In this document: positions 10,084-22,000 of the stretch, piece after piece
Layout: the number at the start of each line of letters is the position of its first letter
How positions within the stretch are numbered: the stretch's first letter is position 1
Source: Branchiostoma lanceolatum
Lineage: Eukaryota > Chordata > Leptocardii > Amphioxiformes > Branchiostomatidae
Assembly (NCBI RefSeq): GCF_035083965.1
Contig: NC_089730.1
Coordinates: 22,088,027-22,152,026, forward strand
DNA length: 64,000 nucleotides
Direction: 5' to 3'
The notes under the pieces: model-generated
Databases searched by the model: none
What the model was told of the DNA's origin: nothing
What the model saw: the letters and a program-made list of their open reading frames with translations, nothing else
Program-made: the position numbers and the translations under genes

Positions 10084-13000
10084 ATGAGCGCCCTTCTGTG
10101 GCTCCAGGCGGGGACGGTACATTGCCTGTCGCGGGGGGAGGTTGCGGCGCTGAGGGCGGCCGCGGTGGGGAAGGGACGGTTCTACATCAGCGCCGGAAGT
10201 GGACCGTACCATGTGGTGACGGGGAACGGGGTGCCGACTCACGCCATGGGCAGGTCCCTCTGGCTCTGGTCCGGGTTCCGCAGAACGCCGCCTATAGTAG
10301 GGCACTTTCACTTTTCTCTACTGTATTCCTACTTTCACTTCACTAACCTTATCACAGGACGCCGCCTATAGTAGGACACTTTCACTTTTCTCTACTGTAC
10401 CCTTCCTTACACTTCATACCTTATCACAGGACGCCGCCTATAGTAGGGCACTTTCACTTTTCTCTACTGTATTCCTACTTTCACTTCACTAACCTTATCA
10501 CAGGACGCCGCCTATAGTAGGGCACTTTCACTTTTCTCTACTGTATTCCTACTTTCACTTCACTAACCTCATCACAGGACGCCACCTATAGTAGGGCACT
10601 TTCACTTTTCTCTACTTTACCCTTCCTTACACTTCACTTACCTTATCACAGGACGCCGCCTATAGTAGGGCACTTTCACTTTTCTCTACTGTATTCCTAC
10701 TTTCACTTTACTAACCTTATCACAGGACGCCGCCGATAGTAGGGCACTTTCACTTTTCTCTATTGCATTCCCACTTTCACTTTACTAACCTTATCACAGG
10801 ACGCCGCCGATAGTAGGGCACTTTCACTTTTCTCTACTGGACCCTTACTTTTACTTTACTAACCTCATCACAGGACGCCGCCTATAGTAGGGCACTTTCA
10901 CTTTTCTCTACTGTATCCCTACTTTCACTTTACTAACCTTATCAAAGGACGCCGCCTATAGTAGGGCACTTTCACTTTTCTCTACTGTACCCTTCCTTAC
11001 ACTTCACTTACCTTATCACAGGACGCCGCCTATAGTAGGACACTTTCACTTTTCTCTACTGTACCCTTCCTTACACTTCATACCTTATCACAGGACGCCG
11101 CCTATAGTAGGGCACTTTCACTTTTCTCTACTGTATTCCTACTTTCACTTTACTAACCTTATCACAGGACGCCGCCGATAGTAGGGCACTTTCACTTTTC
11201 TCTACTGTATTCCTACTTTCACTTTACTAACCTTGTCACAGGACGCCGCCTATAGTAGGGCACTTTCACTTTTCTCTACTGTAGTCCTACTTTCACTTTA
11301 CTAACCTTGTCACAGGACGCCACCTATAGTAGGGCACTTTCACTTTTCTCTATTGCATTCCCACTTTCACTTTACTAACCTTGTCACAGGACGCCACCTA
11401 TAGTGGACACTTTCACCTTTCTCTACTGTACCCTTCATTACACGTCACTTACCTTATCACAGGACGCCGCCTATCGTAGGGCACTTTCACTTTTCTCTAC
11501 TGTATTCCTACTTTCACTTCACTAACCTTATCACAGGACGCCGCCTTTAGTAGGGCACTTTCACTTTTCTCTACTTCACTAACCTTATCGCAGGACGCCG
11601 CCTATAGTAGGGCACTTTCACTTTTCTCTACTTCACTAACCTTATCGCAGGACGCCGCCTATAGTAGGGCACTTTCACTTTTCTCTACCGTATTCCTACT
11701 TTCACTTTACTAACCTTGTCACAGGACGCCGCCTATAGTAGGGCACTTTCACTTTTCTCTACCGTATTCCTACTTTCACTTTACTAACCTTATCACAGGA
11801 CGCCGCCTATAGTGGACACTTTCACTTTTCTCTACTGTATTCCTACTTTCACTTTACTAACCATATCACAGGACGCCGCCTATAGTAGGGCACTTTCACT
11901 TTTCTCTACTGTATTCCTACTTTCACTTTACTAACCGTATCACAGGACGCCGCCTACAGTAGGACACTTTCACTTTTCTTTACTGTATACCTACTTTCAC
12001 TTTACAACCTTATCACAGGACGCCGCCTATAGTAGGGCACTTTCACTTTTCTCTACTGTACCCTTACTTTTACTTTACTAACCTTATCACAGGACGCCGC
12101 CTATAGTAGGGCACTTTCACTTTTTTCTACTGTACCCTTACTTTTACTTTACTAACCTTATCACAGGACGCCGCCTATAGTAGGCCACGTTCACTTGTGT
12201 TCACTTATTTCCGTTAACCCTGATATTAACCCTTGTCTTTTGTAAACGTGTAATTCTTTAATTCTTTAATAGATACCCATTTCCACCGGACGGGCGGATG
12301 GACAGACTCGTGTTTTTGGTATGAATTTTTCGCTCGTAAGCACCCGATTTGTTCTCTTGTCGCCATCTTGGATCCATGCGTTCCTCCAACATGGCGACCA
12401 CGGCTTACTTTACGTCGCGTGCAAAAGCCTTTGGAGAGAGATGGGCTCAATTTCTGTCTCGGCTCAAAACGTTACCAGTCGCTCTGGGAAAGTAAAGATC
12501 TCCATGGATGGATGGATGGATGGATGGATGGATGGATGGATGGATGGATGGATGGATGGATGGACGGACGGACGGATGGATGGTGGATGGATGGATGGAT
12601 GGACGGACGGACGGATGGATGGATGGTGGATAGATGGACGGACGGATGGATGGCTGGTGGATAGATGGATGGATGGATAGATGGATGGAAGGATGGATGG
12701 ATAGCGGATGGACAGACTCGTGTTAGTGGCATGAATTTTGCACGACGACAGTTCACTCATAAGCACCCGATTTGTCTCAGCTTAGGCGCTCAATTTCTAA
12801 CCTTGAATAATGCAAACTCATCGCCTGGTTTCATGTCGAACGGCTGCTCCTCCGATGGGTCTCAATGAATTATTTCGCTTTGCATTTTGATGGAAGTGCC
12901 TAATTTTCAATCCACTCAAATCAACCACTATTATTTTTCATGTTTGATAAATTGTCGGTGCATCTTAACTTAAGGAATACAAATAGATATCAGGAAAAAC

Positions 13001-16000
13001 GTACGGATGCAAAGAAAAAGATACCATGGACCCATGCTTGAGTATATGAACATGTGTTGGGTTAGGGTTAGCCAACCACCAGCCAACCCATTCCAGACCT
13101 CCCGTGCACAGCCGAGTTTGATTTTTTTCCCCAGATTTTTTCAAAACCGTTTTCGGCTGGCGCAGCAGAACACCAGCCGACCACAGCCGACCTAGCTCCC
13201 GAACTACTCCCAACCATGGTTGGGGGAAGGTGGGGAGGCCATGTTCGGCTATGTGTGTGACCGGGGCTTTCGGTCCGGTTATTAGCTCCTGGAGTGATGA
13301 CCCCAAACCGTTATTAGCCGTTCCGCCGCGAGCCGCTGGGGAGATGCAGAATTGATGCGGAGAAACCGACCGGAAAGGATAATCAGCGCTGTTACCGCGG
13401 GACAGCTGAGGCAGGTACAAGAAACCAGGAGCAGATAAACTAGTCTAGTTACAAACATTTAGATCAGTTGTATCAATCTGATATATATGCATTCGGAAAA
13501 TTTCATATCAAACTCTGAGAAATTATGTGTCTGGCAAAATATTATTTAGTGATACAATATCAAGGCCCATATCTTAAAACAACAAGACTTTATATCTTGG
13601 GTACCAAATCAACTGTATTGCACTGTTCCAATTCCAATAAATCAAATCAAAATCAAATCAACTTGAAACACTTTATACAATTGGCCGCTTTTTGTGCGAA
13701 CATGGAACCTTCTGTCTGCGGCATTCGACAATATGCATACCCGGTCTGCAATGGAAAGAAAAAAGACTTCAAGAGCTCAAAAAGTGCTGCCAGGTTTACG
13801 TCAGTTTAAGTTTTTCATGTCGTAAATAGTCTGTTAAGTATCGACGCATCGACTTGTCATTGACCCGCAAACTCCCACGGCAACTCTCGCGGGGTTTCCT
13901 TTGGCAACTCTCGCGAGAGGACCGACTCGCCATTGACCCGCAAACTTCCGCGGCAACTCTCGCGGGATTTCCTGAGGCAACTCTCGCGAGAGGACCGATT
14001 TGTCATCGACCAACAAACTCCCGCGGCAACTCTCGCGGGATTTACTGCGGGAACTCTCGCGAGAAGACCGACTCGTCATTGACCCGCAAACTCCCACGGC
14101 AACTCTCGCGGGATTTCCTGTGGCAACTCTCGCGAGAGGACCGACTCGTCATTGACCCGCAAACTCCCACGGCAACTCTCGCGGGATTTCCTGTGGCAAC
14201 TCTCGCGAGAGGACCGACTCGTCATTGACCCGCAAACTCCCACGGCAACTCTGGCGGGATTTCCGGCGGCAGCTCTCGCGAGAGGACCGACTCGTCATCG
14301 ACCCACAAACTCCCGCGGCAACTCTCGCGAGAGGACCGACTCGTCATCGATCCAAAAACTCCTGCGGCAACTCTCGCGGGATTTCCTGTGGCAACACGCG
14401 AGAGGACCGACTCGTCCTCGACCCAAAAACTCCTGCGGCAACTCTCGCGGGATTTCCTGTGGCAACTCTCGCGAGAGGACCGACTCGTCATCGACTCGCA
14501 AACTCCTGCGGCAACTCTCGCGAGAGGACAGGACAGGGGGTAATCTGACACCTCTTTAGTTACAGTTGCTACGGAAGCTGCTGCCTCCGTCCGGCTGTGA
14601 CAGCTCACTGTTACCCGGGAGACACAAAAGAAACACTTGTTCGATTTCCCGATGTTTGTGGGCAGGTGATGAATGATGCTGACATTCGCGCGGCGGCAGA
14701 TTCACAGATTTCAGTCTCCGGTGGAGATGCGAACTTTTGAGCCGAGAACTTCCAGAGACTGGTGGGTTTGGGTGTCGCAAACAGGGGAGAAGCAATAGAA
14801 GTGGAGAAGTGTTCTGGGGCGAAGCTGCGACCCAACTTGTCCTACCTCAGAAATCTGGTCCTAAGACGATGTACCCTGGGAGAGACTCGATCCGAGATTT
14901 GGCGCGATCACCCGAACTTTGCCGGCCCCAGTGTCCCGCTCGCCCCCGCGATCCAGCGCTCCCCCACTATCCGCTTGCCGAACGCTGTCTTTTGGTCCTA
15001 CATTACCTGATATCTAATTACCTAAGAAGCCCGGTCCCCAGACTAGCAGCGGCCTCAGCTGGCCCGGTACATCTCTGATTGCACCGCACACCGTTAATCA
15101 GTATGGAAATCCCCTCCGCTACTACCCTCAGGAGTCCGGTCCCCAGACTAACTGTACACGTACCACCCTCACGAGCCCGGTCCCCAGACTAACTGTACAC
15201 GTACCACCCTCAGGAGCCCGGTCCCCAGTCTAGCTGTGTACACGTACCATCCTCAGGAGCCCGGTCCCCAGACTACCCGTGGCCCCAGCTGGCCCGCTAT
15301 GTCCCTGATTGCCCCGAATGCCGGTAATCTGTATGGAAATCCCCGCCGTAACCGCCGCAGCTGGAGACCGGGGAATGGGCGACCTGTTGCCGGCGGAGGT
15401 GGTTATAATCTCCGCGCAGGTCTGCAGACCTCCGTCTGGTGATGTGCGGTGTTTAGTAGCGGTCTGCTCGTCTCTAGGCTCGGAAAAAAATTAAAGGGTT
15501 GCTGTCGTTCTGTATGGTGGATTGTAGTTCTATGAAAACCGCATTTTTACCTTTGGAGTTTGGACTTACGCTCAGATTTACTAGTTCATTATCTAAATGT
15601 ATGATTGTCTTGTTAAATATTCTATTCTATATGCGAGGAGTTGTATAGACACAGAAAACCAAGCCGATAATCGAAACGTGAATATGCCCGTAGACTCGGG
15701 GGGAAATGACCAGGTATTTCCGTGGGAGCCAATATTTCCGGCATCCATCATATTTAACTCCCTGTTATCGACATCCGCCGTACGACAACCTGCAGCAAAA
15801 TCGAAACTAAAATTACGCCTGCTTGTAGATTCGGTGATGGTTTCAGCGGGGGTCGGCCATAAGGCTACCGTAACGCCACCGTAGTGCCATCTTAGCGCCA
15901 CCCACTGGAAGTGCCAGCGTAGCGCCATCATAGCGACGTCCTAGCGACGTCCTAGCGCTACCATAGCGCCACCGTATCGCCACCGTAGCGCTTCGCAGTG

Positions 16001-19000
16001 CCATCTTAGCGCCCAGGTCAGGCCACCGTAGCGCTTCGCAGTGCCATCTTAGCGCCCAGGTCAGGCCACCGTAGCGCTTCGCAGTGCCATCTTAGCGCCC
16101 AGGTGAGGCCACCGTAACGCTTCGCAGTGCCATCTTAGCGCCCAGGTGAGGCCGCCGTAACGCCATCTGTCCTCATCTTCCCTGCCCGAATATCGACCTG
16201 TTCGGAACAACCGGCGTGACCTCTATTTCCGCGGCCGCCGGGAGCAGAAGTGATCTCCGGGGCTCCCAGCAACGGGAATTACACGGACCAATGAACCCGA
16301 AAACCTCTGGTGTCAGAAGTACGGCCGTGGCCTTGAGGGCTGCTTCTGAAAGATGGAGGATTGAATCCTCGGTCATTGTCGTTTATCTGTCCCAGGGCTT
16401 CCCCAGCAACGGGAATCACACGGATCGATGCGTGTTGAACATCGTGGGTTGAACTTTGCAACCTCTGGTGTCCTTCAAAAGTACGGCCGTGCCCTTGGGG
16501 CCGGCTTTCGAAGGATGGGAGTTTGAATCCCGGGCTACTGGGGTCCATCTGTCTCGCATGCTAGGGGAAAAGATCTCCGGTCCGGGCGTTCCTCACTAGC
16601 CTCCACCAGTCTCTGCGGGTCGCTGGGAAAATAGTAGAAATTGGCCAAATAGAGTCAATTGTATGAAGGGAGTAGGCTACGGAGAGAGGGTCAAATATGC
16701 AACCCTGGATGGAAATGTTATCCTCCATGGCCAAAGTCCCCCGGCAAATGTTCTCTCTATAGCCGACGCTGTTAGTCTGGTAGAGACTAGTTCCTCACTA
16801 CGGGCGTTACGCGGAACGATGCGTGGTGAGCATTACAGGAAGAATCTGGCCTTTGAATCCGGGGCGGTTGTAGATCGTCGCTACGAGGAATGATCTGTAA
16901 ACTGTAATCGGAACAGAGATCACCCTGCGATCTTTGGTCTTCTCTAAAAAGTGTCTCTGGGGCTTAAGTCTCAAGTATACAAAAGGTTTAGTGTTCGAAT
17001 CCCAACAACCACCTGTTCTATGACGGACAGCTACTGGTAAAGGCTGCGGTCCCTATGAAAAGGGTTCATGAGTGTTTAACATCAGTGTCGAACGGTGCGT
17101 TATGAACGGGATCGAACCTCTGCCCAATATTCTAGAGTCCATTTTAGGTCCCTTTTCCTAATGACATCACGGCGGGTCCGACACGGAACCATCACTGTAT
17201 AAAACCTCACCGTGTTCATTGAAACAAACGTCATACAGGATCTAGTGGACTACCGGAATTTTCTTCACTTGGAATTAGTTTAATTCTTTTTTTTTTCATA
17301 TGTAACTTGCCAACTCAGATGAACTTTCATGGCAGTACAGGATCGGCTGTCCCGAAGTGAACCAGCCGACCTCTGACCTTTTGTGCGTTCGGCTGCAGAT
17401 TGCAAACGACTCTGATATCGAACGGTGTAACCTCTGCCCTACTAGACATCATGATGCCCCATCGTCATATAACACCACTATTGACGTACTGTTCACAATG
17501 AGGTCTGTCCCTACACCTGTGACCTGTTCTTATTTTCCCACTCTTGGCTGTAGATTAGAAATGAGCGTCTGAATATCGAACTTTGTAACAATGCCTCTGC
17601 CCCGCAGCCATCATGTAATCTTTATTGGCACAACAAAAGTACAGTCATATAACATCATTATTGTTCACAACGCGGTCCATGCGAACAAATTCAATAGAAG
17701 ATAAGCTTCTAATTGCTGAGCGTAAATCAAAATCACCCAGTTCTAGATATTCTTCCATGGAATATGATGTTTTGCATGCCTTGTAAAACCTTAACTTGCC
17801 TGTATCCATACTCAGATTATGACAGAAAGTTTGGGTGTACATATCGGTAATTCTGGACCTTATCGTAGTACAAACTGACTTGATGTCACTGGATGAATTA
17901 CAAGAACACATAGGAATGACACATTTGCCCTTCTAGAAACCATGGAGTGAAGTGAACTGTCTGCTCCTTTACCCGTGGCCTGTCCTCATTTACCTCAGGC
18001 TTGGCTGTAGATTAGAATAGCCTTCTGAATATCGAGCGTTATAAACACCTTTGCCCTATCTGACATCGCGGATTCCCGTCCCCACAGCACATCATTACAA
18101 CCCGATAAACCTGGCGTCTTACGGACAAACTCAATATCTAAGGGCGGGTTCACACGAGTGCGGATATTCAACTCCGTATGAATTCTGTTTTGACAATTTT
18201 TGGCTAAGCTAAATTAAAGTTTCCGGCAAAGAACTAGTTAAAACCATGCCACACAACGTTGTGTCAAAGTAAAAAAAAATACTTCTCCGCAAACCTTAGG
18301 GCCTGTTCACACTTGTGCATACATTCGCATGAGTTCAGTTGTGTATTTGGTTTAGGTAAATAAGACATGATTGTTTTCTACTTTGACCCACCGCCTTGCA
18401 GCCAGGTTAACCAAAAGAAAATTGCTTCTTTGGCCTCAAACTTCACCCAAAGCAAAGAAACGTCAATACGGAATTCATACGGACTTAATATATATTACGC
18501 ACATGCGTGACAGCCCTAACAGTTAGGGGAGGGGAGACAATGTACGGTGTCACCTTATTGACACCATGGCCCCTAGAGAAACTGCCCTGGTCATTTTTCA
18601 CAGACTTAACTGCGGATCCGAAAGTACCGGCCGATATCGAACGATGTAAACCCGTTTTCCCTGTCGGGTATCATCTAGTTCCATCATCACATAACCTCAC
18701 CGGGAGCGCAGAGATCACAATCTGGTGCTACAGGAGACTACCAAACTGTGCAGCTCATAACGTCTGCCGCTCTCCAACCCGAGACCACGGGGTAGACCCC
18801 ATAGACTGCCCTGGTCATTTTTCACAGACTTAGCTCCGAGTCAGAAAGAACCGGCCGATTTCGAGCGATGTGAACTCGTTTTCCCTAGCTTCATCATTAC
18901 ATAACGTCACCGGGAGCGCAGAGATTACAATCAGGTACTGCAGAAGACTACCAAACTCTATAGATCATAGGAGCTCTCCAACCTTACAGCACGGGGAAGA

Positions 19001-22000
19001 CCCCAAAGACTTGGAAAAGATCAATTAAAAGATAACGCTGGAAACGTGTCGATAGAGGAGGATGAAGCAGTAGCTAAGGACGTTGCTACCAGGTAATAAA
19101 TGGTAACAGGAACAATAGGCCTATTTTCTTGTATCACCACTTCAGTGGGGATCTCACAAGACCAGGAAATTACGCCAACTTTGAGCCAATTTGCGCCAAT
19201 CTGCGCCTATTTGCCCTTGCGGTCACACTGACGTGCGACGTGTTCGGAGAAAATACGTGACCTCTACAAACAAAATGTTGCATTTCCTTCAGTTTCGGCC
19301 CCAATGAGATACAGGATAGAAACTCTATTGGAAGTCACAATGTTGCAACTACGCTGTTAGAATGCATTCTTACGCAGGGAAGAGTTCCTGTTTAGTACAA
19401 ACATTTCCGTTGCGTTACGGAGCATTCTCGAGTACAATCTGAGAAGGATAAACGCGCGTTAAATTTTGTGCCGTTGTTGTAACATTCCCGGCCCACTAAC
19501 ATTCCGTCTGAAGCATTGTTAGAGCTTTATTATTATGACTTGAGGGTATCTGATACTATTTATGTATATTGCAGAATAAACTGTGGACCCTTGATTTTAT
19601 AAATCACTACTTCAGTCATCATTTCATAGCTCGTGTGTCTAATGTGCCGTTCTTAATTACTAACCAATCACAGCTGATGATTCATACAATGATAGACAGT
19701 CCACCAATCATAATTGATGACCCATCTAAATACCTGTAACTAGCCAATCATAATCGATGACCCATAGAGGCATTAATGATCCACGATTAACCAATCACAG
19801 CTGATGATCCATTTAATGACTAGTAGTTAGCCATTCACAGTTGATGACCCATACATAAAGTAATGATCAACAATTAACCAATCACAGTTGACGACCCATT
19901 AGAGATTTAATGAAGATGTATATGACAATTCTGCCATCAGAAACACCGTACAAACATATATTAACTACTATTTTTCAGTTAAGCCTGTCTTTACCTAGTA
20001 AATACCTTAGTATTTACCTATACTAGTAATAGTCTTTATTGCATGTTCCTGCCCAGATGGGCTAAATGCACAGAAAACAACACAAGATCTATACTGTGCA
20101 GTCTCTAAGAAATAGAAGTGGGAACGTTTGCAAATTTGACTGTCTTTGGCTTGCCTGTGTGTGTCAGTGTGTCTGTATGTATGTTTGTGCATATGTGTGT
20201 TGGGGTGTGCTGCGTGTCTGTCTGTGCTTGTCTGCGATTCCCAACATACGCAATGCAGCGTTGCCATACTCGGCATGGCACTGCTATACTTTTTGTCTAT
20301 GGGAATGGAAGGATCGCAAAGCAGTATGGGTAAGGGGTTAAGTCTGCCATCTCGGATTGCCCTGCTTGTAAAAGACAGCTTCATTTATTTTTGGATTTTT
20401 GTATCAGCGATACGTGAAAAGCAGGCTTGTTGTCTCAGTGTATTTTTCCCTGTATACAAAATAAATGATTGAATAAATTTTCCCTGTACACATAGTAAAT
20501 AAATGCAATCTAAATGCCGAGGAGTGAACCACATTTGCGTTTAACGATCGGTTCTATTGAGAACTGTTCAAGCAGGTTTTATAACCACCGTTCATTCTCA
20601 GTTCGTCCCGGCCCGCGTTTCGCGTCTGCGGTTCGCAGATAAGAGCAGAGCGCGACTCGCTCCGCGCGGAACGGTTCATCCCAGCAGGGGCTGATAAAGG
20701 GTGGCATAGTGACTCCGGAATGGCGACGGAGAAACCGGAAAATTTACCCGAAGAGCAGAAGAGAGCCGACAGGAGAACTAGTAGAGGAACTGTCCCCAGA
20801 GCACAAGCCTTCTTCCTTCTCTAAGTGGCTTCCAGTCAATGAACTTCTTCGCTGTTCCGGTCTCCCTCATTCTCGGGACATGTCCCAGCCATCTTTAGCC
20901 TTCTTTCTCTTACCATGTCTGACACTTCCTTCTGGTTTGTTCTGTGGTAGTCTTGGTTTGCTATATTGCCCCTGTATGAGATGCCCTACATGCATGTTAA
21001 AGTTTGACTGTATTTTTTATTCCCGCCCTGCAGAAACAGCCGCACATCTACCGCGTGCAGCGGAACGCGACCTTCGCCTCCCGGCCGAGCTGCCTGCCCG
21101 ACGGGCCCATAGGTCAGTTCTGTTTACGTACCGCTTTTATCGGGTTTACGTGCTATTTTCATCGGGTCTATGTACTGTTACTACCAGGTTTATGCGCTGT
21201 AATTACAAGGTCTATGTACTGTTTTTGTCAGGTTTACGTGCTGTTTTGATCTGGCCTATGTACTGTTTTCCAGGCATGACGGTGAACGGAGTGCCTATCT
21301 ACAGCCCTTACGTCACAAACCGGTGTTATGACGCGGGACTGCTGTACAAGGCGGGCGGGTTTGACCTCTGCAGCGGTCATGTCGACCCGCAGAGCAACTA
21401 CCACTACCACGTCATACCCAACTGTCTGCTCAACCAATCACAGGTAGGAACCGTTCTCACGTCATACCCAACTGTCTGCTCAACCAATCACAGGTAGGAA
21501 CCGTTCTCACGTCATACCCAACAGTCTGCTCAACCAATCACAGGTAGGAACCGTTCTCACGTCATACCCAACTGTCTGCTAAACCAATCACAGGTAGGAA
21601 CCGCTCTCACGTCATACCCAACTGTCTGCTCAACCAATCACAGGTAGGAACCGTTCTCACGTCATACCCAACTGTCTGCTAAACCAATCACAGGCAGGAA
21701 CCGCTCACACGTCACATCCAACTGTCTGCTCAACCAATCACAGGTAGGAACCGCTCACACGTCATACCCAACTGTCTGCTCAACCAATCATAGGTAGGAA
21801 CCACAACTGTCTGCTCAACCGATCACAGGCCAGCCCCCTGCAGCTGATTGGTTGATGATAACAAATGTTGGGACAGTTTGAATACAACGAAGGCTAATCT
21901 AACTTGTTGTAAATGCAGTAGTCAGTGAAGTTCCCTGTATTCAGTGGTAAAACTAGTTTACTACATCATTCTGTCTGAACCTGTTTAAGTCTTGGGTCGA

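Noticed and set aside
13056..13072. Telomere-like ttagggttag
   Set aside because: Only about two units; chance occurrence.
12965..13420. 151-codon minus-strand open frame
   Set aside because: No recognisable domain; the middle is a degenerate repeat and the frame lies within an intron.
16300..16545. Functional tRNA-Ser genes
   Set aside because: B-box-like ends and a serine-like anticodon region are visible, but the copies are too short and do not fold as complete cloverleafs.
20709..20830. Possible N-terminal coding exon starting [14 protein letters not shown]
   Set aside because: Does not join in phase to the YHYH exons in a meaningful way, runs into a LINE remnant, and lacks homology.
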